From Chloroflexi bacterium RBG_13_51_36 (lineage in GTDB: Bacteria > Chloroflexota > Dehalococcoidia > GIF9 > AB-539-J10): 64,000 nucleotides of DNA. The notes under the pieces were generated by a model, which was not told the DNA's origin, made no database searches, and worked only from the letters and a program-made list of their open reading frames with translations. Of this stretch, positions 7,925 to 17,127 are shown piece after piece. Position 1 is the stretch's first letter, and every line of letters begins with the position of its first letter. The stretch lies in NCBI GenBank assembly GCA_001796515.1, contig MGMS01000016.1, positions 22,714 through 86,713 on the forward strand, in the 5' to 3' direction. A program made the translations under genes and the position numbers.

Positions 7925-8152
7925 ATGGCAGATAACGACCAGATGAATGACATGCTGACGGTGAGGGAGGTAGCCCGGCTCCTCCATGTCCATCCCAATA
8001 CGTTGAGGCGCTGGACTAACAACGGAAGACTGAAAGCATACCGCATCACCCCCCGGGGTGATCGCAGATTCAAGCGCGAGGAAATCGCTCGCTTCCTTGC
8101 CCAGTTTAACAACTTTGGGGACAGCGCCGGCGAGCAACAGGCAGAACCCTGA
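7925..8152 (+). CDS. Small helix-turn-helix (MerR/excisionase-type) protein
   Basis: 75 aa from the ATG at 7925; upstream in-frame starts at 7913 are possible. The core MLTVREVARLLHVHPNTLRR followed by WTNNGRLKAYR is the classic HTH_17/excisionase winged-helix motif. The GDRRF string that follows matches the wing and the helix start seen in MerR-like and BldC-like regulators. The family binds DNA. It is divergent from the degenerate response regulator at 6729-7451, and a relic of the same gene lies at 6571-6705. It may act together with these regulators, but this is only inferred from position. Confidence 0.85.
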   Translation: MADNDQMNDMLTVREVARLLHVHPNTLRRWTNNGRLKAYRITPRGDRRFKREEIARFLAQFNNFGDSAGEQQAEP

Positions 8153-8217
8153 ACGCCATCTACATTTCTGAATCTCTGAGTTCAGCAGATTACTGAAAAC
8201 ATTGTGCTTGGCAATCC

Positions 8218-8282
8218 AAACCCACAACAGCCCCGCCGGGATTGCTTCGGCTGACCGCAGCCGGCCTCGCAATGACGGGAGG
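8218..8282. repeat. Interspersed GC-rich inverted element, degenerate copy
   Basis: Contains GGGATTGCTTCGGCTGACCGC and CTCGCAATGACGGG-like sequence. It matches, in reverse, the element whose full copies are at 56302-56379 and 58073-58146. Confidence 0.55.
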
Positions 8283-8407
8283 GGAGTCAAAAAGTTGAGC
8301 AATTCACCGCCTCATGCCATTTTCCCTAACGGAGAAGTAGCTTCATCTGGGGAACCGGGGTTCAGTCTAGCTGTCGATTCCCGACCAGCTATGCCCTTCA
8401 CTCTAAA

Positions 8408-9484
8408 CTAGTCACTGGAAGCAGGGGATTGGGCCAGGCGCTGTTTCACCAGATTTATGGCATCTGTAGATGTTGGGTCAACCTCGTTGAGCATCGACAG
8501 ATAGAAGCTCGCATAGTCGCCCAGTAGGACTAAACTCAAGATTTGAGCCAGGGCGCTCTTCCCGGTGGCTTCTACGAATTCATAGGCGATTCCCGCTTTG
8601 GTCAGCAATTCGGCGGTAACCTCGTAGCGAAGCAGGTTGCGGGGATGGAGTGAGGAAGAGCGCAGCATAAAGACAAGAATCCTTTCCTTCGCATCGGAGG
8701 GGAACTCGTAGCCGACTACGGCATTGTGATTGAGTTCAGGGAAGTTCTCAAAGAAAGCCCAGGCCTTGCTGTTCTCGTTGAATTCTCCCTTCCAGCGCCG
8801 AGCCACCTCTGAGAGCATCTCGGCTCCGTATACTACTGCTATATGTCCCCGCAATTTGTTTGCTAGCTGCTTGGCTGGATTGGAAGCAAGAGGATTGGTT
8901 TCAATGACGTCTCCTGACAGTTTCTTCAGGATGTCCACCGCCTCTTTCAAATCTGCCGACTTATCTTCAATCAGACCAAGCTTCTGAAAAATGCCTACCA
9001 GGGGAATAAAACTGTGGGGAAAGGCAGCTCTGGGAGGCGCCTGGTAGTCGATAATGAAAACAGGGATGCCTTCCTTTTGGGCTAATTGCTGAAGTTTGCC
9101 GCCTGAGGTGATGGCTAACTTTTTTGACCGGATCCCCAGCGATTTGGTGAACGCAGAAAGAGTTTCTTCGGTATTGCCTGAATAACTTGAGGCGATGACC
9201 AGGGTGCTTTCATCGACAAATGCCGGCAGGCCGTAGTCGCGGTGCACCCAAACCGGCGCTTTGCTTTCGGCCATGGCGAGCCGGCGGGCGATATCACCGC
9301 CGATAGCCGAGCCACCCATCCCCAGGATAACGACGTTGGACATTTTGGCATGCAGGTGGGGGAGCTCAAATTTCAGTACTTTCTGCCAGGCTTTCTCACA
9401 TTGCTCGGGAAACGCGTGCAGATGGTCGAGCATTCCTAACTTGTCAAATTGACGATAAGCGGAAACATTATCTAAATCAACCAT
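8408..9484 (-). CDS. Bifunctional phosphoglucose/phosphomannose isomerase
   Basis: 358 aa, ATG start with AGAGG upstream. It interconverts glucose-6-phosphate, mannose-6-phosphate and fructose-6-phosphate in the cytosol, linking glycolysis/gluconeogenesis to mannose-based sugar nucleotides. Two SIS domains are visible: residues 55-63 GMGGSAIGG and around 113 the IASSYSGNTEET phosphosugar-binding loop. The C-terminal half has the WKGEFNENSKAWAFFENFPE region and the ELNHN motif characteristic of the archaeal/bacterial bifunctional PGI/PMI family. Length is normal for that family. It is divergent from the flavoprotein at 9641, with a 156-bp shared promoter space. Confidence 0.9.
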   Translation of the reverse strand: MVDLDNVSAYRQFDKLGMLDHLHAFPEQCEKAWQKVLKFELPHLHAKMSNVVILGMGGSAIGGDIARRLAMAESKAPVWVHRDYGLPAFVDESTLVIASSYSGNTEETLSAFTKSLGIRSKKLAITSGGKLQQLAQKEGIPVFIIDYQAPPRAAFPHSFIPLVGIFQKLGLIEDKSADLKEAVDILKKLSGDVIETNPLASNPAKQLANKLRGHIAVVYGAEMLSEVARRWKGEFNENSKAWAFFENFPELNHNAVVGYEFPSDAKERILVFMLRSSSLHPRNLLRYEVTAELLTKAGIAYEFVEATGKSALAQILSLVLLGDYASFYLSMLNEVDPTSTDAINLVKQRLAQSPASSD

Positions 9485-9640
9485 TGTTGGCCTCTTGTCT
9501 TTTCATCCCTGTGCCCTGATCGGCTGAGCTATGGTTCTCCTTCAAAAGCATACTCCAATTGGGCGATTCAGGCAAGCCTCATTGACATTTGGATGGACGG
9601 ACGTTAACCTTGTTTGAGGGACTGAGATTCCCTTTGGTAG

Positions 9641-10933
9641 GTGACAGCCATGGACGGAAGCAAAAAGAGGGTGCTCATCCTGGGCGCAGGCGCGGCCGGG
9701 ATTAGCACTGCGCTGGAGTTGAAGAAAGCTTCCGCTCATGCGACGGGACTCGAGGTGACACTGGTAGATCAGCGGGATGATCATTGTCCCCTGCCTTTTG
9801 TATGGCAGGTGGTCAGCGGGAGCGTGCAACCCGGTCATATCTCTTTCCCTGTGCGTGTCCTGCTGAAAGAAGGGGATGGTGCCGGACCGGTTAGGTTCAA
9901 GCAGAGCCAGGTGCAGGGCATAGATGTGGCGAGGAAAGTGGTCAGTACTGATGATGGAGAACTGGAGTGGGACTATCTGGTGGTGACTCTGGGCAGCACC
10001 ACCAATTTCTTTGGAATGGCCGATGCCGAGGAGAACTCGCAGACTTTGAAATCCCTGAGCGATGCCGTCAATATCCATAATCGCATTTTGGACAACTACG
10101 AGGCGGCGTTGCAGGAAAGAGATGAACAGCGCCGGCGCGAGCTACTCACCTTTGTGGTGGTGGGGGGTGGACCCACGGGGATAGAACTGGCGGCGGCCAT
10201 CCAGGATTTCGTGCGCAAGGCGCTGGTGCGGAAATACCCCTCTCTCACGTCTCAAGTTCGGGTGCTCCTGGTCGAAGCGCAGGACGCTCTCCTCTCCGGC
10301 ATGAAGGCCAAAATGTCGGAACTGGCTATCAGCCGGCTACACTCTCGGGGAATCGAGGTTTTGTTGAAGACTCGTATTACCAGAGTCTGGTCAGGTGGTA
10401 TTCAGACTGCCGATGGGCAGACTATACCGACTCGAACCGTTGTCTGGGTAGCAGGGGTGAAGCCGGTGGCTGTTGTAGAGTCGTTGCCTTTCAATAAGGC
10501 AAAAGGCGGCCGCATCGTGGTGAATCAATATCTGGAGGTCAGTGAGTCGCCCGGGGTCTATGTGCTCGGGGATTGCGCCTATTTATTGCAGGAAGATGGG
10601 TCAGCGCCCTATCCGCCAACCCAGCAGGTAGCTCAGCGACAGGGACCGGCCTGTGCCAGGAACATCATCCGCGCAATACAGGGTAAGGACCAGCGTCCCT
10701 TCCGTTACAGGTTCAAGGGGCAGGTGATATATATGGGCAGGAATCTGGTGCTGGCCCAGCTAGGGGGCCGCGTCTTCGATGGTTTTGCCGCCGCAATAGT
10801 GCGGCGAGTCTATTATCTATGGGTATTCATTTCATATCTCGGTCTGCCCACAGAATTCAGGAGAAAGCTGGGCGCTCTTCGTGATTGGGTCCCCGCCTAT
10901 TTCTACCATCGCAATACGACTCGCCTGGAGTGA
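9641..10933 (+). CDS. NAD(P)/FAD-dependent oxidoreductase, type II NADH dehydrogenase-like
   Basis: 430 aa from GTG, or 427 aa from the ATG at 9650. It is a two-dinucleotide-binding flavoprotein: the FAD site GAGAAG is at residues 15-20, the NAD site GGGPTG near 174-179 and the second FAD contact GVYVLGDCAY near 305-313. The C-terminal region (YYLWVFISYLGLP) is hydrophobic and amphipathic, as in NDH-2 enzymes that sit on the inner membrane face and pass electrons from NADH to quinone. No second Cys motif typical of sulfide:quinone reductase is evident. The exact substrate is not settled by sequence; NDH-2 is the best guess. Confidence 0.82.
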   Translation: MTAMDGSKKRVLILGAGAAGISTALELKKASAHATGLEVTLVDQRDDHCPLPFVWQVVSGSVQPGHISFPVRVLLKEGDGAGPVRFKQSQVQGIDVARKVVSTDDGELEWDYLVVTLGSTTNFFGMADAEENSQTLKSLSDAVNIHNRILDNYEAALQERDEQRRRELLTFVVVGGGPTGIELAAAIQDFVRKALVRKYPSLTSQVRVLLVEAQDALLSGMKAKMSELAISRLHSRGIEVLLKTRITRVWSGGIQTADGQTIPTRTVVWVAGVKPVAVVESLPFNKAKGGRIVVNQYLEVSESPGVYVLGDCAYLLQEDGSAPYPPTQQVAQRQGPACARNIIRAIQGKDQRPFRYRFKGQVIYMGRNLVLAQLGGRVFDGFAAAIVRRVYYLWVFISYLGLPTEFRRKLGALRDWVPAYFYHRNTTRLE

Positions 10934-10988
10934 GCGGGAGGCGTGGTCAGGGGGTTACAACTCTTCATTTCAGTGTTGGTTGGCTCCA

Positions 10989-11732
10989 TCAATAGACAGG
11001 GGCATCGTCCAAGCTTGATTGGAGGACATCCTTATCCAGCTTGTGTTTTTTTGTCATTGATGTAACTAATTCAAATAACCATTTGGGACTTGTGGGTGCT
11101 AAATATATTTTATCTATCAACATGCCTAAATCTACTTGAACGTATATCCCATCATCAAATAAGGGTTTAGACCAATCCAGTCCGCCATTTTTCTTATAAC
11201 GTAATTCTTGAATTACTCCTCTTAATTCCTTCTCATGTTCAAAGCTCTTTCTCTTATGAACAAAGGGATATAGCGTATTTCCTTCAGGCATCCAATCCTT
11301 TTCGAAATCTATATATTTTACTTTGCCAATAAAAACACTGTGATTTTCGTCTTTTAAAGAAGTCTTTAGAAGATCAAAAGTTGATTGTATAGCAATTCCA
11401 TCGTTGCTTTTAAGGTATAATTTCCACATGGCGGCTGACTCATACTCGCTTAAGTGCCAGCAGTTAATGGCGGTGTTTTTTATAAATATTTTGGTAAATT
11501 GACTGAAATTCTCTAATGCATTCGGCGGTATTTTCCCTTTATATACCTCGGGTCTCAGCTTTATATTGGCTCTTGAATATGATCCTTCAAATGGGTCCCC
11601 TAGTCTGTCAGCCCTGGTAAAGAAAAGAGCCGACTTGTCTAGTAAGCTTACAAATTTGGTGAAATCAATATATCTCCATACCTTTGCACTTTCATTTTCG
11701 GGTTTTTCAAAAACAGGATGCTCTTTATACAT
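10989..11732 (-). CDS. DUF2971 domain protein
   Basis: 247 aa, ATG start, poor ribosome site. It begins with the WRYIDFTKFVSLLDKSALFF and FTRADRLGDPFEGSY strings typical of DUF2971, followed by a central NCWHLSEYESAAMWKLY motif that is strongly conserved in the family. Function is unknown; DUF2971 genes are often found in accessory islands. The gene is clearly richer in A+T than its neighbours and stands alone between unrelated genes, so recent acquisition is likely. It converges with the flavoprotein gene at 9641-10933. Confidence 0.85.
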   Translation of the reverse strand: MYKEHPVFEKPENESAKVWRYIDFTKFVSLLDKSALFFTRADRLGDPFEGSYSRANIKLRPEVYKGKIPPNALENFSQFTKIFIKNTAINCWHLSEYESAAMWKLYLKSNDGIAIQSTFDLLKTSLKDENHSVFIGKVKYIDFEKDWMPEGNTLYPFVHKRKSFEHEKELRGVIQELRYKKNGGLDWSKPLFDDGIYVQVDLGMLIDKIYLAPTSPKWLFELVTSMTKKHKLDKDVLQSSLDDAPVY

Positions 11733-12145
11733 TCTCTGACTCTTTAATTCTAACTGAGTTTACCAAATAGCCTTTAGTTCTTCTGTATACGGCTTTATTA
11801 TACCACTCACTGATGGCGCAGGAATTCGCTTAGCCGAGTCCTAACTGATTAGAGCCAGCGGGAGATGGTGCAACATAGACGCATGTTATTCAAGAGAGTT
11901 CAATGGCGCAACAGAATGAATCATACCAATAATTATTAAGTAAGCTCTAATGGCAAACATTGCGAGCTTAATTCACTTTTCCGCCGCACCCACAGCCTTT
12001 CCCCATCGGTAATAAACTCGACGGTGCCATCCTCATCTGTGCGATGTACGTTGACTGTGGCCACGACGTTGGCCATTTGACTACCCTCGACAGCACCTGC
12101 TAGACTGCCGAGACATTCTAGTATCAGCACATCAAAGGAGGCGAA
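11733..12145. other. Spacer with comEC 3' relic
   Basis: No intact gene. It contains the relic at 11978-12052 and the AAAGGAGG ribosome site of the aminopeptidase gene at 12146. Confidence 0.6.
11978..12052 (-). pseudogene. Relic of a comEC 3' end
   Basis: On the minus strand this segment encodes NVHRTDEDGTVEFITDGERL followed by WV. The C-terminus of ComEC at 14557-16986 reads NIYRTDEDDTIEFITDGETL followed by WV. Nothing before it matches ComEC, so only the last 25 codons survive. It is evidence of an old duplication of the comEC-aminopeptidase region. Confidence 0.8.
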
Positions 12146-13249
12146 ATGGCAGATCCGAGAGTTGAAACCGTAGCCAAGATTCTGGTCGATTATTCTGTAG
12201 GGGTGAAGCCGAATCAGCTGGTGTGGATCACGAGTGGCGCAGAGGGTGGGCCGTTGATTCTGGCTATCTATCAGAAGGTCCTTGAGCGCGGTGCTCATCC
12301 TTTTCTTCAGGTTGAACCGGAGGAGGCAGAAGAGCTTTTCTATGCCTATGCCAGCAATGCGCAGCTTGATTATATGCCGCCCTTCATGATGGAAATTGTT
12401 GAGCAGATCGATGCGAACATTGGGGTCTGGACCGACGTGAATACCAAGCAGCTCACTAATTCCGACCCTGCCAAGCAGTCCCGCCGAGCAGTGGCGAGGC
12501 GCCCCTTCTCTGACCGATTTCTCGAGCGGGCGGCTAAGAAAGAGCTGCACTGGACTGGTACCCTCTACCCCTCCCAGGCCTTCGCTCAGGATGCCGAGAT
12601 GTCGCTGCGCGAGTTCGAGGATTTCGTCTATGGAGCTTGCCTGGTTCATGAACCTGATCCAATCAAGGCCTGGAAGAGAATCTCCAAAGAGCAGCAGCGC
12701 ATCGCCAATTGGCTGAACAAAGCCAGAAGGATTCATGTCCTTGGCCCGGGTACCGACCTCAAACTGGACGTCAAAGGCCGGAAGTGGATAAACTGCGACG
12801 GGCATGAGAACTTTCCCGATGGTGAGATCTTCACTGGACCCATCGAGGACAGCCTGAACGGGCATATCAGGTACACATATCCTGCCTGCGCCTATGGCCG
12901 TGAGGTGGAAGATGTCCGGCTCCAGTTCAAAGAAGGAAAGGTCGTCAAGGCCACCGCGGCCAAGAATGAGGAGTTCCTGCTGAAGATGCTGAAGAGTGAC
13001 AAAGGGGCATGCTACGTTGGAGAGTTCGCCTTAGGCACCAATTACGCGATCCAGCGGTTCACCAAGAACATCCTTTTCGATGAAAAGATCGGCGGGACAA
13101 TTCATCTGGCTCTTGGAAAGGGCTTTCCCGAGTCGGGGAGCAAGAACAAGTCCGCCATCCACTGGGATATGGTCTGCGACCTCCGCAAAGGCGGAGAAGT
13201 GCGTGTAGACGGGACTCTCTTCCTGAAGGACGGGAAGATTGTGGTGTGA
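12146..13249 (+). CDS. M29-family aminopeptidase, catalytic Tyr replaced by Phe
   Basis: 367 aa, ATG with AAAGGAGG 6 bases upstream. M29 (AmpS/AmpT/PepS) enzymes are dimetal exopeptidases of the cytosol. The metal-site strings CDGHENFPDGEIFTGP (about residue 216) and IHWDMVCD (His339, Asp341) are present, with His320 in GTIHLALG. In Thermus AmpT the catalytic Tyr lies seven residues after the first His; here that position (327) is Phe in GKGFPESG, while the tandem copy at 13333 has Tyr. The copy may be weakly active or changed in function. Length is slightly shorter than the usual 400-410 aa. It is followed after 83 bp by its paralogue. Confidence 0.88.
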   Translation: MADPRVETVAKILVDYSVGVKPNQLVWITSGAEGGPLILAIYQKVLERGAHPFLQVEPEEAEELFYAYASNAQLDYMPPFMMEIVEQIDANIGVWTDVNTKQLTNSDPAKQSRRAVARRPFSDRFLERAAKKELHWTGTLYPSQAFAQDAEMSLREFEDFVYGACLVHEPDPIKAWKRISKEQQRIANWLNKARRIHVLGPGTDLKLDVKGRKWINCDGHENFPDGEIFTGPIEDSLNGHIRYTYPACAYGREVEDVRLQFKEGKVVKATAAKNEEFLLKMLKSDKGACYVGEFALGTNYAIQRFTKNILFDEKIGGTIHLALGKGFPESGSKNKSAIHWDMVCDLRKGGEVRVDGTLFLKDGKIVV

Positions 13250-13332
13250 GGCATGGCTCAGTCGCGTAATCCGTGTGCTAGACCATCCCACAGTCTGATT
13301 GTCGCTCCACGAGCCAAATCAAAGGAGGTGAA

Positions 13333-14436
13333 ATGACAGATCCACGAGTCGAAATTTTAGCTGAGATTCTGGTCGATTACTCTGTTGAGGTGCGACCCAA
13401 CCATTTGGTCCGCATCACCGGTGCCCCGGAGGGCGCGCCGCTGGTCTTGGCTGTCTATCGAAAAGTTCTGGAGCGTGGTGCTCACCCTTTTCTCTTGGTT
13501 GAGCTGGGGGAGGCACAAGAGCTTCTGTTCGCCTATGCCAGCGATGCCCAGCTTGATTATGTCCCGCCTTTTATGAGGGACATCATTGAGCAAATCGACG
13601 TAAGCATTGGAGTCTGGACGGATGTGAACACCAAGCAGCTCACCAATGCCGACCCAGCCAAACAGTCCCGTCGGTCAGCGGCGAGGCGTCCGATCTTCGA
13701 CCGATTTCTGGAGCGAGCGGCCAAGAAAGAACTGCAGTGGACCACCACCCTCTACCCGACCCAGGCTTTCGCTCAGGATGCGGAGATGTCGCTGCGCGAG
13801 TTTGAGGATTTCGTGTATGGAGCTTGCCTGGTTCATGAACCTGATCCAATTAAGGCCTGGAAGAAAATCTCCAAAGAGCAGCAGCGGGTCACTAACTGGT
13901 TGAAGAAAGCCAGGCAGATCCATGTCATCGGCCCGGACACTGACCTCAAGCTCGAAGTTGCAGGCCGGAAGTGGATCAACTGCGATGGACATGAGAACTT
14001 CCCCGATGGTGAGATATTCACCGGGCCTATCGAAGACAGTGTGAACGGGCATATCAGATACAGTTTTCCTGCCTGCGTCTATGGTCGTGAGGTGGAGGAT
14101 GTCCGCCTGTGGTTCAAGGATGGGAAGGTCGTCAAGGCCACCGCAGCTAAGAACGAAGAGTTCCTGTTGAAGATGCTGGAGTCAGACAAAGGAGCACGTT
14201 ATGTAGGAGAGTTCTCTTTCGGCACCAATTACGGAATTCAGCGCTTCACCAGGAACACGCTTTTCGATGAGAAGATTGGGGGGACGATCCATCTAGCCAT
14301 TGGGGCCGGTTATCCCGAGTCGGGGAGCAAGAACAAGTCCGCCATCCATTGGGACATGGTCTGCGACCTCCGCAAAGGGGGAGAAGTGCGTGTAGACGGG
14401 ACTCTCTTCCTCAAGGACGGCAAGATCCTGATTTAG
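13333..14436 (+). CDS. M29-family aminopeptidase
   Basis: 367 aa, ATG with AAAGGAGGTG upstream. Clear tandem duplicate of the gene at 12146-13249, of identical length and most residues the same. All expected metal ligands are seen: Glu in GHENFPDGEIFTGP, His320 in GTIHLAIG, His339 and Asp341 in IHWDMVCD. The catalytic Tyr327 is present in GAGYPESG, so this copy should be the active aminopeptidase. It probably trims peptides in the cytosol. It converges with comEC, and a hairpin at 14519-14538 lies between them. Confidence 0.9.
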   Translation: MTDPRVEILAEILVDYSVEVRPNHLVRITGAPEGAPLVLAVYRKVLERGAHPFLLVELGEAQELLFAYASDAQLDYVPPFMRDIIEQIDVSIGVWTDVNTKQLTNADPAKQSRRSAARRPIFDRFLERAAKKELQWTTTLYPTQAFAQDAEMSLREFEDFVYGACLVHEPDPIKAWKKISKEQQRVTNWLKKARQIHVIGPDTDLKLEVAGRKWINCDGHENFPDGEIFTGPIEDSVNGHIRYSFPACVYGREVEDVRLWFKDGKVVKATAAKNEEFLLKMLESDKGARYVGEFSFGTNYGIQRFTRNTLFDEKIGGTIHLAIGAGYPESGSKNKSAIHWDMVCDLRKGGEVRVDGTLFLKDGKILI

Positions 14437-14518
14437 GGCAGGGCTTCGTAGCAGTTCCTGTAACGGGCTATTTGGGAGATTTGATTGTCGCTTTGCACGG
14501 TGTTCTGCTATAGCAGGG

Positions 14519-14538
14519 AGGTGCCGTTGCAGGCACCT
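14519..14538. terminator. Hairpin between convergent aminopeptidase and comEC
   Basis: 7-bp stem AGGTGCC / GGCACCT with a 6-base loop, directly preceded by a smaller CTGCTATAGCAG palindrome. It lies in the 120-bp gap between the two convergent genes. There is no long U-run on either strand. Confidence 0.5.
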
Positions 14539-14556
14539 GGCTAGGCGACAAATGTC

Positions 14557-16986
14557 CTACCTGTCCGTATCTACCCACAGCGTCTCTCCATCGGTAATGA
14601 ACTCGATGGTGTCATCCTCATCTGTCCGATAGATATTGCTCTCGCCCAGCTTGTCGATAAGTCTCTCGATAACCTCGATGGCGGGGTGGCCAAAGGTGTT
14701 GTCCTCTCCCACGCAAATCACCGCCACTTCAGGGTCAACCGCGGCCAGAAACTGCAGGGAAGTGGAAGTCCTGCTGCCATGATGGGCCACTTTCAGCACA
14801 GTGCTTCTCAGGTTGGCTCGCTGCCCGATGAGCTCGAACTCAACTTCTGCCCGTATGTCGGCAGTAAACAGAAAGCCGATTCTATTCCAGGTCAGCTTTA
14901 GCACCAGTCCGTTGTTGTCAATGTCATCGTCAGTTCCCCTCCACAGGCTTGCTGGCGGATTCAGTACCTCCAACTTGATTCCGCCGCCCAGGTCAATCTC
15001 CTGTCCGGCGCGGGCCACGTCACATTCGATCCCTTTATCTGCAATAAGCCTGAGCCATTCCTGATAGACAGAAGAGTTGTAGGATACACCAGGTTCAAGC
15101 ACCTGCTTCACCCTGTATCTCTGGAGGACCTCCACCAGGCCGGTTACATGGTCGGCTTGAGGTTGAGTACACATTACGAGGTCTATCGTCCTGTCCCAGA
15201 AAGCGAGCTTCTCGCTCAGCTCCAGATTGATCTTCTGAGGGTCAGGGCCGCCGTCAATGAGTATGTCCTGCCCTTCTGGCGTCTGAATTAGGATGGCATC
15301 TCCTTGTCCCACATCAAGAAAACTTACGTGGAGCTTGCCATCCGGCTGGGTCAGAGCTATAGACCACACCAGGAGGGCCGCTATCAAAAGGGGCAGGACA
15401 AGCCATTTGGGAGAGAAGCCGAGGCGAGGCTTGGGGATGACTTGGGCGGCGTCCCTTATTCTGGAGGTCAACCTGGAGGCAAAATCAGTCAATTTGGTTC
15501 TATGGTTAACGAGCGCTATAGCTCCCGCTAATATAACATAGTATCCCCAGACGTACCACGCGGAAATAGTCGCCACTTCTAACGAAGAGTGAGGCAACGC
15601 ATCAAAGCCCTGAACCACAGAGACGAGATAGCTGAGAAAAAGCCAAGCCAGCCAGCCCAGTATCTGAGCGGCAAGCAAGGCGAAGAGTCCCGTGAAGGCG
15701 ACCAACGATGATGTCACTATGATAAATGGCAGAGTGGGCAGGGCGAAGAATGTTGCTGGCAGGCCGACCAGAGAGACTATGCCAAAGTTGTAGGCTATAA
15801 GTGGCAAGACTAGCACACTAGCTGCCAGGCTGGCGGCAAAGGTGTCGGTTACTATACTGGCTGTGGGCACAATCCTATCCCTGTTCTTGAACAAACGAGC
15901 CACGCCTTTTCTTCCCCAAGTTTGGAAATAAGGGTAAAGAAGAACGAGCCCGGCCATGGCCAAGAAGCTCAACTGAAAGGAGGCGCTCCACAAAACATAT
16001 GGTTGGATTCCCACCATCACCGCAGCGGCAAAGGCCAGTGCAATGATGGCGTTTCCCTGCCTCCCGAGGTATACAGCTATTATAAACAGGCTTCCCATGA
16101 TTGCTGCTCGAATTACTGGCGGATTCATCCCGGCAAGCAGGGTATAGAGCCAGATAAGCGCTAGAGTCAACCAGATATATATGGAACGCTGCCGGCCAAA
16201 AAGCAGGGTGAACAAGCTGAGGAGGATGGCAATGATGATGCTCATGTGTAAACCAGAAATAGCTAGCAGGTGTGCTGTCCCGGTCCTGGAAAAGGCTTTG
16301 TTTAGAGAATCAGGCACATTGTCTCTTAAGCCCAGCAAAATAGCCTGGGCCAATGAACCTTGTGGCTCAGGCAAGGCCCTGGCCAAGGAGACAGAGAGTT
16401 GTTCTCTCAAAGAGTAAATCCACTGCAAAGGTTTAACGCCCTGGCCGCGGTCCAGAAGTTCTATTTTGGGGTAATAGATGAGCGAATAGATTCCCTGGCG
16501 GGCCAGGTAGGTTATGTAGTCAAAATCTTCAGATTGAGATGGGGTCTCCAGCTCGCCGGTTACCTTGAGGACATCCCCATAGTGGTAAACGGGATATCGT
16601 GGCACTCGGATTAGGGTGCTTCCCCATACCTCTTTGCTCTCGCCACTTACAGTTATCTCGCTGGCGGAGAGTGTCAACAGGCAATATCTATCTCGAATGT
16701 CAGGCTCCTCCGTCACCATGCCCTGCATCTCTACGGTGCCTGCATCGTTGTAAGAGCGAACGAAATGCTCATCCGCTGGAGGGAAGAGTGACGGGTAACG
16801 CATGGTGCCGCCAAGGACGGCCAGGAGGCATAACCCGGCTACTATTAAGGTCTTCCTGCTGCTGAGGCGGAAAGGTATAAGCGCGAAGGGGATAAGTCCC
16901 AAGAAGAGGGCCAGCCAGGGCAGGCCAATCTTGGAACCGAGAAATATCCCGACGACCCAAGCACAGCTGACATAGAGAAGCCACAC
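14557..16986 (-). CDS. comEC: ComEC/Rec2 family DNA uptake channel
   Basis: 809 aa, GTG start. ComEC is the inner-membrane channel that brings single-stranded DNA into the cell during natural transformation. The parts in order are an N-terminal pair of membrane helices, a DUF4131 soluble region (about 90-210), the multi-helix Competence domain starting with GTAHLLAISGLHMS (about 240), more helices to about 540, and a C-terminal metallo-beta-lactamase-like domain from SFLDVGQGDAILIQT. In that domain the usual metal-binding His motif reads TQPQADH (607-613), so the first two His are Gln; the HHGS motif near the end is intact. comEA lies at 22141, so competence genes are present but not in one operon. 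Confidence 0.93.
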   Translation of the reverse strand: MWLLYVSCAWVVGIFLGSKIGLPWLALFLGLIPFALIPFRLSSRKTLIVAGLCLLAVLGGTMRYPSLFPPADEHFVRSYNDAGTVEMQGMVTEEPDIRDRYCLLTLSASEITVSGESKEVWGSTLIRVPRYPVYHYGDVLKVTGELETPSQSEDFDYITYLARQGIYSLIYYPKIELLDRGQGVKPLQWIYSLREQLSVSLARALPEPQGSLAQAILLGLRDNVPDSLNKAFSRTGTAHLLAISGLHMSIIIAILLSLFTLLFGRQRSIYIWLTLALIWLYTLLAGMNPPVIRAAIMGSLFIIAVYLGRQGNAIIALAFAAAVMVGIQPYVLWSASFQLSFLAMAGLVLLYPYFQTWGRKGVARLFKNRDRIVPTASIVTDTFAASLAASVLVLPLIAYNFGIVSLVGLPATFFALPTLPFIIVTSSLVAFTGLFALLAAQILGWLAWLFLSYLVSVVQGFDALPHSSLEVATISAWYVWGYYVILAGAIALVNHRTKLTDFASRLTSRIRDAAQVIPKPRLGFSPKWLVLPLLIAALLVWSIALTQPDGKLHVSFLDVGQGDAILIQTPEGQDILIDGGPDPQKINLELSEKLAFWDRTIDLVMCTQPQADHVTGLVEVLQRYRVKQVLEPGVSYNSSVYQEWLRLIADKGIECDVARAGQEIDLGGGIKLEVLNPPASLWRGTDDDIDNNGLVLKLTWNRIGFLFTADIRAEVEFELIGQRANLRSTVLKVAHHGSRTSTSLQFLAAVDPEVAVICVGEDNTFGHPAIEVIERLIDKLGESNIYRTDEDDTIEFITDGETLWVDTDR

Positions 16987-17127
16987 ATGTGAATTATACC
17001 AGAGCAGCTACGGCCGATTTATCTCTGTGGTAAAATGGAATTACATTGAAGAAGCAGCACATGCTGCAGTCATAATTACTTGGGAAAGGGTAGCTCTGTC
17101 TGACATAGAAGGAGGAGATGAGAATTT

